Shown here: in pieces, positions 23,541-36,000 of the stretch
How the letters are laid out: each line of letters starts with the position of its first letter
Position numbering within the stretch: position 1 is the first letter of the stretch
Source: Cyathus striatus
Lineage: Eukaryota; Basidiomycota; Agaricomycetes; Agaricales; Nidulariaceae
Length of the DNA: 64,000 bases
Direction of reading: 5' to 3'
NCBI GenBank assembly: GCA_025738555.1
Contig: JAOVFP010000010.1
Span: 1,612,001 to 1,676,000 of the forward strand
Made by a program: the position numbers and the translations under genes
Notes under the pieces: model-generated
What the model was told of the DNA's origin: nothing
Seen by the model: the letters and a program-made list of their open reading frames with translations, nothing else
The model's database searches: none

Positions 23541-25445
23541 TTATTGATTTATTAACGAAGATGACATGTGGCTGTGACGATTTCACAGACCGACGCCATT
23601 AATCACACGTGCATCGACATCACTAAATTCTGGAGAACCTCCTGAGCGGTTATGACCCATCACAATGTGCCACATTTAACATGATGCACCACAATCTCGT
23701 GATCACATCATAGCTGATGTTGATGAAATTTGAGCTGCCCTCAACTCGATAATTCTGGTGGTGAATCACAATCCAACCTGCGGCTGTATACATATCATAA
23801 TATTATCTGACATATAGCATGAAATTATGTTTTATTATGTAGTTATACGGACCTTGTGACGATGAGGGGTTAATATACCAATCATGATGGGTTATGAGTA
23901 GCTATATTTATCAGAAATGGTGTACTATGCGCAGACAATGTGTGAACAGTAACAAATGTATATCCAACTTAATATTACTTATTAGTTAGGACATTATATC
24001 TGATCTTATTTATTACTTGAATATTATATACAAGCATTGTAATCTATGTAGCGACAGCAGTAATTACTAGTACAGTTTAGTAAGTAACTAGCATCGTACT
24101 AGTACAAATAAGGAGAAGAAAAAAGGTATTACATACCTATTGAAGGTGCTTACCAAGTTTTTGGGTCAGTGCTCATGTGGGGTCGCTAGCAAGTCGCTAG
24201 CCCTTTCAATTCACGTTGAATCCCGCCTGCTTATATGCTTTTCGATGTGGAGTACCCTTACAAATACTCCGGGTCACGGAGCTAGAAGGTGGGGCCGCCT
24301 TTCGAAATACTCGGTAAATTTGGAGTCGGTGATGTCATGGATAACTGATGCTTTAGGCCATTCGCATTTGGTTCACATCTTCAAAGTTCAAAGTACTTAC
24401 TTGCGAGCGGAATGTGCAAGTTCCACATACATATTTTGTGTGACCAGATATAGTTCATACCAATGATCATTTAGAAATGTATAACATTCAATAGACTTAT
24501 TTAGTTACACTAGATTGGTTTACTCGTCAGAATGCTTGAAAATCAACCAGGAAAGCGTTCAACTATATATGTTATATATGATTATTTCGGTTTCATGAAG
24601 ACTTGACAATGTTCTCCCAGCCCTGTAATGTGCCGTGCAGAACTACTTTAAATTGTTCCCGAGCAGAAGTACCTGCGTGTATTTTGACGAGTTACAATGT
24701 GGATCTCAGAATAATTAGATGCTCAGCAGCAGTTATGCTAACCTAGAGAGTATCACAATACAATCTTGATACCATTTTGATACTCCTGACATGATATGAT
24801 ACATAACGATGAGAATTTAACAGTCATTGCAACTCACAGGCACTTCAAAATGTTGGGAGCCACTCATGATGACGTACCACAATTATGAGGAGCTCCTAAC
24901 ATCTCATAATTGCTCCTGAGCTGAAGTATTCTGATCATTTGATTGTGATGTGTATATTTATTGCCGAGATATTCACTGATTTACTGATGGATAGGCAATG
25001 ATCTACCATCGACCCACTGACCACTTTGCAAGCACATTGCTTGCACCCCACACTCAGCTGTATTAACATCCGAATAACCAGATATGTGAGTGATTACTAC
25101 AACATCAATAAAGCGCTTTCAGTATAAGGAACCTTATACTTTTCCTACGATCTCATGGGTACCTCGAGGGGTCAGTTGACCTTGCCGTGTGTGAGTTCTC
25201 GTCCAAAAATGTGTTACTCATGGTGATAGACCGAACACGACGGTTCCAGAAACACAACGATATCGCACGAAAGGAAGATAAGAGCGAGGCTGTACTCATC
25301 AATTCTCATCAAGTGATCATTAACCATGAGAAAAAGCACGCGGATTGAGGTATATAAACATTGCCTATGTGAACCTTATGGCGAGGTGACTTCTAGCCCA
25401 TCAGCATTAAACAGTTACCATCAATGGCGAAGCTTACTATTCAGC
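23541..25445 (+). promoter_or_regulatory. 5' flank of the second NLR copy, with an insertion
   Basis: Bases 23545-23620 and 25010-25445 match 205-275 and 305-733 upstream of the first NLR gene. Between them, about 23640-25000 has no counterpart and looks like a 1.35-kb insertion, though I could not find its ends. CpG is retained throughout. The frame beginning 25326 only runs into the NLR because the first intron has no stop in this copy. Confidence 0.5.
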
Positions 25446-27037
25446 ATGTCACTCAAAAATGCGCACAAATTTGGAATTAAACGTGCTGAAATGAATGATA
25501 TAAAAATTGATACCCAGATAAATAATGTAGTTAATCAATTCACATTTTTAACACATTTACTGATATTACTCAAATTTCAGAATATATACAATCAGCTGAA
25601 GGATGAAGAACTTTCTCCACTTCAGAACACTGCTGCTTGTACCTCTCAGAATTTTGTGGGCCAAGAAATGTATCTGGAGAGACTTCATCAACATTTTGCA
25701 AGAGCATATACCACTGAGAGAAAAATGTTCCTTCTATATGGAACGGGTGGAATTGGAAAAACTCAGATTTGCTTGAAATTTACATATCAGAAGGCTGGCC
25801 AGTATGTGTTTCTCCAGTTCTCCTAAGTACAGAATCAATAATATGGAACAGATATGTAAACATCTTTTGGATAGACACAACATCTGAGGATACAGTCATT
25901 CAAAGTCTCAAAGAAATATATAAGAAGATTTCAACTCCAGGGACTTCAGCATCTTCATTCTCTTCTGCAGTGGTTCTAAATCAGATTTCTAATCTTGAAT
26001 ATGAATGGCTCATAGTTTATGACAATGCTGATGGCTCTCCTGAACTGATTGAAAAGTATATTCCACCTGGAAAGCTGGGAAATATCTTGATTACAAGCAG
26101 AAATCCAGCACTTAGCAGACTTACTTCACATGAAAATTCAATGGAAGTATCTGTAATGAGTGAAGAAACAGCCATTGAGCTGCTTTTTAAAGCAAGTGGA
26201 ATTAGTAAGAATACAAAAGACTTGAATGAAGCAAGAATGGTAGTTCAAAAATTGCATTATCTACCATTGGCCATTGATATGGCTGGAGCTTATATGGCTC
26301 AAGTACATTATGAAATTAATGATTTTATTAAAATCTATGACAAGTTCAGACCAAAAATGATTCAGTTGACATTGAAAATAAAGATAGAGCAGCAGCAGCA
26401 CAATATGCAATAACTCTTATAAATATTTGTGCATTTTTTCATTATGAGAGATATCAAAATCAATATTTGAAAGAGCTGCAATGTATTTTCCAATACACAA
26501 GAAGCATTACGAAAATATTGATTTACCTTCATATCTTCCATCCTTGAATGTTTCAATTTTAAATGTGAATGAATGTGGTGAATGGGATGAATGGCTGTTT
26601 ACAGAAAGCATTGAATTGCTTCTTTCATTCTCATTAATAAACAAAACTAAGATAAAATCACTTTACAATATACATCCACTGGTACAGATATATTGTCAAG
26701 ACAGGTTATCAGTGGCAGAACAACAATTGTGGATACTAAATGCTAGATCAATATTAGTGAGCTCTGTTTGTACTGAGGATAAAACTGAAGAATATATCTA
26801 TATGAACAATCTTCTACCACATGTTGTGCAAAATCTATGTCATGATAATAAAGTAATTAATTCCAAGTACTACAATGATGTTTTCAGCATTTTAGCAAAC
26901 ATACTAAAAAAATGTGGTAAATATAATATGGAAGGAGTGTATAGTTTAAGAGTTGCATTAAAGTACTTGGAAAAGCTTGTGGGATATCATGAAACTTTTC
27001 CTGAGAGCTTAATTATCAAGGAAGACATGTGGTTGAA
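25446..27037 (+). pseudogene. NB-ARC NLR copy 2 (broken, lacks all TPRs)
   Basis: Starts ATG 25446 (motif NAHKFGIKRAEMND) and matches the first NLR closely: Walker A GTGGIGKT, WLIVYDNADG, NILITSRNP, LHYLPLAIDMAGA, NIHPLVQ. Lesions seen by comparison: the first intron donor is AT instead of GT (25518), and that 63-base intron reads through without a stop; intron 2 (25802-25851, GTATGT...ACAG) looks sound; an 88-base deletion at 26358/26359; a 1-base deletion near 26447. The last two shift the frame and do not cancel. Homology ends at 27037, before any TPR, where foreign sequence starts. It is CpG-free after about 25.5 kb. Probably non-functional, although a short N-terminal product is possible. 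Confidence 0.8.
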
Positions 27038-27621
27038 TGAATCTGTGTATCAAAACTTGGCAGATAAGACATATTACCATTACTTGTTACACAGATATGA
27101 ACACACATCTTGGCATGAAAATATGGTCAATTTTGAATGTTGGGTTTCCTTCAAACACACAAGGCACACTATGACATTATATATTACAAATTCAATAATA
27201 CTAAGCTACAAGTGATCATCTAATAACACAAAACATCATAAAGAAAGAAAACTCATTATCATGACAGAATAAGTTATCATCAATAAAGGGCATGTCAAAG
27301 TATCATTGTGAAGCTGCACCACAACACCACAACATAATCATATAGCAAGTGCAACACCCTTCTCACTTCCCTTCTCACCCTCACTACTCCTTTGAACAGT
27401 CCTCCCAACCTCAACCTCCCTCTGCACACCACTCCTTCCACCACAATCAGTACATTCCCTCCTCCCTCACTCCCACACCCACAGGTGCAGAAGGACTCCC
27501 AAGCAGCAGACTTCCAAAAGCAGAGATGCTCCCAACAGGAATAGAAAGTGACACAACCTCTTCCCTCCTGTCAACCCCACTTGGCACAATTGGACTCCCC
27601 ACCCATGCACCAAAAATCACC
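27038..27621 (-). pseudogene. Membrane-protein gene copy B, 3' fragment
   Basis: Bases 27230-27310 match the shared 3' flank, and 27340-27621 match the C-terminal part of copies A and C (Pro/Ser-rich, containing complements of GGCAGAAGGACTCCC and CTCCCCACCCATGCACC). The homology stops where the large TIR element starts. The 5' part of the gene lies at 47.99-48.44 kb, beyond that element. All frames are broken and CpG is absent. Confidence 0.6.
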
Positions 27622-27739
27622 AGGGAGAGACCAAATGCAACACATTACACATAGGATTTACACATACACATTGTTTTTTACACATACACATTAGATTTTT
27701 ACATATACACATAGAGCAATACACATACACATTGTGAAT

Positions 27740-28917
27740 GCAAAGTGCACATAACATACTGTGATTATCCTCATTTGGTTGTAATAACAGAAGTACTAAT
27801 GATAAATAATAAATAAAATATGAGAATTGATAATGGCCAATAATTATATAATGGAAAAATTAGAGAAACAATTTTCAATCTGAGTTTCTTTTCTATTATG
27901 GTGTAGAGCAGGCAAAGTGTCTACACTGTGAAACTCAATACATTTGATATTTCAAGACATTCAAGAATGTATTATGTAATCATCAAGATCATGTTGGAGT
28001 GACATGTCTGTACATGTTCCACTCATGTCTCAATGTACCCTCAGCTCCCCACTCACTCTCCCTGTCCTATCCTCAAAATATATATCTTCATGCACTGTCC
28101 CAACATTATACCCAACTCTCCAAGGAATATTTTGACATGTTAAGGCCTCTCCAGCACTGCCAACAACACTAGACCCTGAACCTTGATAGTAAATCAACAC
28201 TTTCCCTCAAAACAAACTCCCCCAACTTATTTTCTATTCTTTCCCTGTGTTTCAACTATGTTATTTAATTTAATTTCCATTCCTTAACCTGAGATCTTCA
28301 TTCACCTGTGTTCTGTGGTAACTTACATATTTTAGAATTAATTGCTTTTACTCTGTATATAAACTGCTGTATTTTATATAGCTACCCTAATCAAGTTTTT
28401 CATCATCTCATACTCAAACTCTAAGTTTACTACACTGCCCCAACACTCTCACTATCTATGTTCTTGATTTCTGTGCTCTTGTTGTCCCTTTTCATGCTAG
28501 AACTTCGTCTTGAAGTTCATTCTCTTTCATTACATTGCACACCCTTACCTTTCCACTTTAACCCTGTTCTTCTCACCTTAAATCACCCACATCATACAGA
28601 CATCTCAACAATTCACATTATTTTTCTCTGTTAGGTACACTCAGCCAGGTCTATACCTCTTCAATGGCTCTCACGGTCATTTCTCATGGAACTAATCACT
28701 TACCATAAGTATTATAGATGTTTAAAAAAGAGTATATCTCAAGTTACCCCACCATCTTCCACAATCATGATTGGGTTGATGTCATTGCTCTATGGGATTA
28801 TCTGAAAGCATGAGGCAACTCAACTGAGCATGCCATCACCATCACATTGCCACCATCCCTGTCTCCCAGGTTGTCACTGTCAGGAATGCCAGTTATATCC
28901 TCATGTGTCAAGCATGA
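27740..28917. other. Left interior of the large TIR element
   Basis: Non-coding AT-rich DNA. Subterminal similarity to the inverse of 45900-46000 is visible around TGTAATAAC and AATAATAAATA. No reading frame with a known domain. Confidence 0.4.
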
Positions 28918-28925
28918 GCCAGTGG

Positions 28926-29754
28926 TAGTGATGTAAAAGGGCTGGATATGGCAAAGCTCGGCTCAGCTATGGGCAGCTAAACCAGTAAATTGGCTAACAC
29001 CAGCTCGGCTAGTCAGCTAAGCCACAGCTAACTTTACTATTTAGGGAAATGTGTATTGGCAGGACTGTGTTGTGATGTAAGTTAGGCATACTTAAAGTTT
29101 TCTTAAGCATATTTGATTTTTAATATCATGCAATGTACCAATTAATAGTATAATGAAATAATGTATGGATTTTGATAAATGCAACATGAGTTACATGATT
29201 TAAACAATGATTGAGACTCCTTAAGAACTTTGCTTAGTATCAGCAAAGTAAACATCATATAATGGTCAGAAAAAGAACCCTTTCGACAAAGCAGAGCCAT
29301 TTTTAAAGTTTAAAATTTAGGATTCAAGCCTTTAACAATTACATGGCTGAAGTTAGTAAGCAATACAAAGATCCAGCTTGAAGTGCACTGGTTTTGTCAA
29401 GATAATTATTAATCACTGGTCTATTTGAAACACTAATTGAAATTCCAAAACTGTGGTACAAATACATCTATTGAGAACATCATATGCAGTAAATAACAAA
29501 ATTTATGCTAAAAAATAATAGGTATAAGTAAAGGGAGCATGCAGAAATCATGAGGAGCATGAGCAATTCAATCAGAAGTTGCCAGTGAGCAACCAAAGCT
29601 GAAGCATTATCCTAATTAGGAAGGCTGTAGGCTAAGACCCTTAGCTGTACAGTTAGCTGCCCTAGCTGTTAGCTGTAATCCCGGCTATGGCTATTAGCTG
29701 ACCCAGCTCAGCTCAAGTGGCTGCGGCTCCTCAAGCTGAGCTGCAACAACACTA
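28926..29754. mobile_element. 829-bp hAT-like non-autonomous element, AGCT-rich
   Basis: Ends TAGTGATGT and, inverted, TAGTGTTGT. The perfect 8-bp target duplication GCCAGTGG flanks it (28918-28925, 29755-29762). Subterminal regions are crowded with AGCTCAGCT / CAGCTAAGC motifs in inverted orientation. TAGTG fits the hAT terminal pattern and 8 bp is the hAT duplication size. No transposase. Confidence 0.8.
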
Positions 29755-30298
29755 GCCAGTGGACACATTTGAGTTGTCAATGCACAGACTCAGTGGTCAT
29801 TCAAGCATGGCTAGGGCTGTATTACTCTGGGTGAAGTTGGAACCCACTGATCATGACTTCATTGACCTTTCCAGGTTGAGCCCTCCTCCTGGTGTTGTTA
29901 ATGGTGCAGTCCAGCTAAGCTTGGCTTGGTCCTAGTTGGCTCCAGTAACAGCTCAGTCCTTATCAGCTTGGCTAACAGCTCTAGCCATTCAGACCATGAA
30001 ATTATGATATATTTGGACAGTATTTATGTCACTACACTTCATCTAGTAGTAGCTCATCACCATCACTATCATACTCATAGTAGACACCTTAAATTTTCTC
30101 TATCCTTCTCTCTATACTTATATTAGTTTATTAATTTACAAGCAAACCTGTAAAATCATTGTATGAGAAGTTGATGATAAGAGCTTGCTGCATTTTGAGG
30201 CATATTGCACACAACAGGCTTACACCCACTATGAAACCAAGTTCTATACACCATCAAGATATACTTGTGTTCTGTAGAGGTGACAAAGAGCTTGAGGC

Positions 30299-30832
30299 CT
30301 AAACAAAGAAAATGTAAGTGAGTCAGTTAAGTATCCATTCAACCTGGGTGTTCTAAGGTGTCAAGAAAGGGGGACCAATTTCACTTGATTGTAAGTGTGT
30401 AGATACAGAGGTTTTATAGAAAATTAAAATAAAGAGTGTACTTAATGAGGAATGATTGGGAAAACAGAAATTAATAGTGACTAAATCATATACATATAAA
30501 GGGAAATGGTAAAGCATGAAACAGAGAACATAGTAATGAACTGAAAGAAAAACTGAGGAATAAAAGTGAGACATGGGGCAGTGACACAACCTTCAGTAAA
30601 TTGTTTTGCAGTATTTATTGGGACTTTGTAAGGCAGGATACTGATAATATTGAGTGCTGTTAAGTAATAGTGGTGTTGAAGCAATGTACAGGTGTGTCAG
30701 TGTTGGAGGGAAGATGAGGGAGAAAAGTGAGAGTGAACGCAAACAACACATCAATGTGCATCACTTGATTATGTAATAGAAATCGTAAAGTATTGATTTT
30801 TGTAGTGCAGGTGAAACACATGCTCTACAGTT
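30299..30832. repeat. 0.53-kb dispersed repeat, copy 1 (decayed)
   Basis: Matches 55154-55686 over the whole length (CTAAACAAAGAAA at one end, GCTCTACAG at the other; shared GGTGTTCTAAGGTGTCAAGA and AATAAAGAGTGTACTTAATG). No CpG survives in its right end, whereas the other copy keeps several there. Element class unknown. No target duplication was found around this copy. Confidence 0.75.
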
Positions 30833-31154
30833 TACACCAGATGTCAATAATATCATGTCATAAATTCATGGGATACAAGAAAGTGAAATACCAGAATACA
30901 TCATACAAGTAATAAATGTGAATGAATTGTTCTGAGGTTATGCCCCAGCTCCATACAATAGAATATGTACAAGTAGTAATACAATTAGGATATACTCTTA
31001 AGGCACCAGAGACTGTGAAAAGAAACAAAAGGAGAAATTTAAGTGGAAATATCAAGAGAAGACCCACCTCAACCAATGATCCCTATATCTTGACTACACC
31101 CCACCCCTTTCCATTAAGCCTGCTGATCCACAAAACTACAGGGAGAGCCCTCTT

Positions 31155-31625
31155 TGTTACGATTTTCTTTACTTCATCTGTTTACATATATTTTCTTTTC
31201 TTTTCATTGACTTGTTTGGTATCACCTTTGATACCAAACACATGACTTCTTATTTTACACAGTTCTGACTCATCTTGAGTCATTTTACCTTACTTAGTTT
31301 ACCTTTCCTTCTTCTTACTGTGCTGCAGCAATGTGTAGTCAATACACAGCATCATAACTCTTTTAGTTACATTTTTACTTATTATTAGTATGAACTTGTT
31401 TGTATTTAAACAGTAGTAACTTGGGCTGCAGAGCTCAAGCTTCAGCTTAAATCGAACTAGCTTTACTTTGATTCATTCACTTTGCTCATACTTAAGTCTA
31501 AACAACTTAAGAGCTCATGAATAGAGACTCAAACTTGATACTGATTAACTTGTTCTTTGAGCTTGTAAATCATGTGACTATCAGAATTGTATGATAAACA
31601 TCCCAACCAGAACTTTATCATAACA
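31155..31625 (+). repeat. 5' LTR of the Gypsy element
   Basis: 471 bases. A TATA-like TATTTAAA lies at 31403-31410; the probable transcript start follows about 33 bases later at the CAAGCTTCAGCTT block (31436-31448). The inner imperfect palindrome TTTGGTATCACCTTTGATACCAAA is near the start. Confidence 0.9.
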
Positions 31626-31626
31626 A

Positions 31627-31639
31627 AAGCTGAAGCTTG
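31627..31639 (+). promoter_or_regulatory. Putative self-priming primer-binding site
   Basis: AAGCTGAAGCTTG starts two bases after the 5' LTR and is the exact 13-base complement of CAAGCTTCAGCTT (31436-31448), which lies where the transcript should begin. Tf1/sushi-type retroelements prime reverse transcription with the 5' end of their own RNA. No tRNA-type TGG primer site is present. Confidence 0.7.
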
Positions 31640-31690
31640 CTGACTGCTAGCACTACCTAGTGCAGCACCCCGACACATCAAATCAAAACA

Positions 31691-32890
31691 ATGACAACTC
31701 CCTGGAGATTCAAAGCTCCAGAAAGTTCTGACTCAGAAGACAAAGAGAACCCAAAGTCCCAACCAGAAGGACTTGTACAGACCTTGTCACAAGGAGGAAG
31801 TTCAAACCCATTTGCATCTATTGCTAGCTCAAGCAAACCTATTGGAAGATGAGTGGTTGATACTACAAGAACCACATGACCACCAGTACTGAAACCACAG
31901 ATCACCACACCTGGTCATTTTTTCACAGCAGAACAAACCCTGACACAATGGAACCCTACTGAAGAAAAAGAAGAATGAACCCCAGTAATCTCTTCATCTA
32001 GAGAACTACTCAAATACATTAGGGCACACCAACCAAAGCCTGACTCCAATACAGAAGAATACATGATGGCAGATGAAGAAATACTTCCATTCTTTCCCAC
32101 TTCACCATCAGAAATATCAGAACATCAATCAGATGTTAGCATGTCTAGCCAAGAAACACCCAAGGTCAATGACAAAGAATTGAGGTTAAACCCTCCATCT
32201 ATCTTTGAAGGGGATAAGAAGAAATCCAAGAAATGGCTTTGAGATGTTGAATCCTACTTTTTAATAAATGACAAAATCTACGACACAGACACAAAGAAGA
32301 TAATGTATGCTATGTCATACATTGGAGGGGGAATCACTGGAAATTGGAAGGAAAAGAAACAGAACAAAATGTTCAAAACTGACACACCTACTCCAGGGAC
32401 CTGGAAGGCCTTCAAAGAAGACTTCAAAAAGAACTTTGACCCTGTTAATGAAAAAGATGAAGCTTTCCACAAACTTCAAAACTTGACCCAAGCTAAAGGA
32501 GCAGCTGATAAATACATCATGGAATTCGAAACACTTGTCAGCCATATTGATGGCCTCAATGACTATACAAAGATGGATCTATTCAAAGTGGGACTCAACA
32601 GACCACTCCTTAGGAGCATCCACACTCAGAAAGACATTCCTGATACTTTGACGAAATGGCAAGATGATGCCAGAAAATTTGATCGAAACTACAGACAGAT
32701 ACAACAATACAACAAAACTGGATGAAGAGGATACTTTGCACCCAGACCTAAAACAATGACCCAAGACCCATATGGAAATAAACCAACTAGATGCAAAGAC
32801 ACAAGGAGAATACTTGCAAGCTGGAAAGTGTTTTATCTGTGCAGCCAGAGGAAACATGGCCAGACAATTCCCACAATGAAACAAAGGAGA
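31691..32890 (+). pseudogene. gag: gag of the Gypsy element
   Basis: Starts ATG 31691 (MTTPWRFKAPESSDSEDKEN), an acidic N-terminal part. The capsid-like Retrotrans_gag domain is clear at 32303-32725 (WKAFKEDFKKNFDP, ADKYIMEFETLVSHI, LNRPLLRSIH). The single zinc knuckle near 32820-32870 reads C-x2-C-x4-N-x4-F instead of C-x2-C-x4-H-x4-C, so two metal ligands are lost. Several TGA codons interrupt the frame (for example near 31851, 32242 and 32723), at sites compatible with former CGA. It would have formed the virus-like particle and bound RNA. Confidence 0.85.
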
Positions 32891-33079
32891 AACGACTCCC
32901 CACACTAACACCAAGAACAACAATCCTTTCATCAAGAAAATGACAGGAAAGGAACTTGCCAAAGAAATGAGGCTCAGAGTGGCAGAACTCCCAGGAGCTG
33001 AACAAATGGAATACTTTGAAAGCATAAACAAGATGGGTTTTCAATAAGGAGGACTATTAATCCCACTGTAGGACCTCCT

Positions 33080-36000
33080 ATTCTACTTTCCAATGTAATT
33101 ATAGCTGATGTTGAATGAAATACTATGCGAGTTCCTGTTACATTAGGAAATGTGGGATCTGTTCCAGCCTTGATTGATTCAGGGGCTGGAGGAAGCTTTA
33201 TGAGTTGAGCAACCATGAAGAAATTTAACCTTACTCCACAACCTTTGGAAAAACTTACACCAGTCTACAATGCAGATGGAACTCTTAACAAAAAGGGATA
33301 TATCTCATACTACATTGATGACAAAGTGAAAGTTGGAACAGCCACCATTCCAACTTGATTCTTCCTTTCTGGACTCGGAAATGAATCAATCATTATGGGC
33401 TACCCTTTCCTAGAACAAACTAACCCTCAAATAAACTGGAAAGAAGGAACCCTGAAAATTGACCAGATATGACTGGACAGACAATTTAACCAAAGATTCG
33501 CACAATCTATTTCTGTAGCTGAAATGAAAATGGCAAAACCCATCATGGAAACCAAACGATCAGGACTACCAGCATCAATAGAAGATATACCAGACAAATC
33601 AGGAGATGAGTAAATGGAAATGCTCCCTCAAGATTACAGGTATTCTCTTGAGGATACAAGAATCCCCAATGAGAAGATGATTGAAATCCTGGACTTACCA
33701 TTACAGGACAACTGGAATCCAATTGAAATATATTGGATGCACATAAACAATGCTGAAGATGAAGATCTCGAAGAAATGACTGCTGAAAGCATTCACTTAT
33801 GAACTTTTTTAATGGAGATTGAAGATCCCCTTACTTCAGAACATGGACTAGGCATGTCTTATGAAATGAAAGAACCCCTATTTGAAGAATATGGGATTCC
33901 AATCAGAGTAAAACAGACTATCTCACAATGACTATCTTATGAACCTGAAAAGATTAAGAAAACCTTTGAACAGATGGTACCAAAACACCTCTGGGATTAT
34001 AAGGACATTTTCAATAAGGACACCTCAGAAGAGTTTCCACCTTCTCAACCATGGGATCACCATATTCGAATGAAGAAAGACTTCTTACCTTGGAAAAGCA
34101 GGGTATATCCACTCAGCATTAAAGAAGAAAAGGCAATGAATGAATTCATTGACAAAAACCTTTGAAAATGATATATTGAAGAAGTCATACCAGACTCCAT
34201 GGATGCTGAAAATACCACTGGATTCTTCTTTGTAGGAAAAAAGGACACTGAAGATATGCAACCATGCCAAGATTACCGATACTTGAACAATGGGACCATT
34301 AAGGATAGATACCCTTTACCTCACATAAAACAACTTATGGAAGATCTTAAGGGTGCCGATCTTTTCACAAAGATGGATCTCAGAGGAGCATACAACAAAG
34401 TACAAATCACCCCAGAAGATAGGTCAAAAGCTGCTTTTGTCACGAAAAGAGGCATCTTTAGACCCACTGTCATGTTCTTTGGACTTTGCAATTCACTGGC
34501 AACCTTTATGCAAATGATTAATCATCTTCTTGAGGACTACATCACATGAGGACCTGTTCAAGTATACCTGGATGACATTCTCATTTTCACAAAAAAAAAC
34601 CTTGAACTACATTGGCAGGTTACACAAGAAATCCTTCAAATATTATGAGATAATGGTCTATTCACAAAACTGGAAAAATGTTTCTTTGAAGTAACAGAGG
34701 CCGACTACCTAGGCATGATCATCAGACCAAATAATATTGCTATGGATCTGAAAAACTCACAGGAATCGCTGACTGGCCTGCTCCCACCAAAGTAAAGGAA
34801 ATCCAATCATTTGCAGGATTCTGTAATTTCTATTGCCAGTTCATTCCCTGCTACAGCAAAAGAATAGAACCTATTTTAAAACTAACTAGGAACACCAAAC
34901 CATGGAACTGGGGTAGAGAACAACAACTAGCCTTCAACAATCTGAAACATGCCTTCTTGAAGGAACCTATCCTCAGGATACCTGACCCTGAGAAACCCTT
35001 CACCATGTTAGTTGATGCCTCTGATTATGCCACAGGAGCAGTACTTAAACAGGAAGACAAAAACAGATTCTGGAAACCATGTGGATACATATCTCACATG
35101 TTCACTGCAACAGAATGAAACTACCAGATTTATGACAAGGAACTCTATGCCATTGTTCATGGTTTCAAAGCTTGGCAACACCTGCTTGAAGGACACCCAA
35201 ACAAGATAGTTGTATTCTCAGACCATGAAAATCTGAAATACTATTGAGAACCTCAGAAGGTTACTAGATGACAGGCACAATGGTCTCTTTTCCTATCTGA
35301 CTTTGAAATCAACATGCAACATATTCAAGGAAAAAAAATCTTGAAGCTGACATGATCTCATGATGACCCAACCTAACTCCTGACAAGGAGTACAAAAATA
35401 ACGGTCTAATAGTCTTACCTGACCACTGGTTCATCAACACCCTAAACATGGAAAATGAAAATTGGTTTGCTACCATTCTAGATGCAGATCTACAAATTAA
35501 TCTAATATCTACCAAACTCCAAGATCTGGTAATAAACCAGACAGAAAAAGACACCTTGGCCCAGAAAATAATTACTGCCATTGAAACAAAAGACATACCA
35601 CCTATTCGCTCCTCCTTGGAAGATTGGAGAATGGAAAGTGGGCTTATCCTTTTTAGAGATCAAGTCTATGTTCCTGAAGATAAAGAATTATGAAGAAGCA
35701 TTGTAGCCCTCAAACATGACAGCTTACCTGCTGGACACCATGGATGCAGCTCTACAGAAAAAGAAGTCAAAAAGGAATACTGGTGGCCTGGGATGGGAGT
35801 TTTTGTAAAACAATATGTAGCTGGATGTGCCACCTGCCAACAAATGTCCTATGATCGAAGACCAAAACCACCAGTAAACCCCATTCCCATTCCCAAAACT
35901 ACATGACCATTCTCTCAAGTATCCATGGATTTCATTACAGATCTACCTGAATCTGAGGGATTTGATGCAATCATGGTTGTGGTTGACCATGGGTCTACTA

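Noticed and set aside
27665..27735. Interstitial telomere repeats
   Set aside because: The unit ACACATACACATT has no telomere-like TTAGGG and is mirrored at 46 kb and 62.5 kb as element ends.
32579..33216. Minus-strand frames over gag as genes
   Set aside because: Shadows of the plus-strand gag/pol, which shows clear domains.
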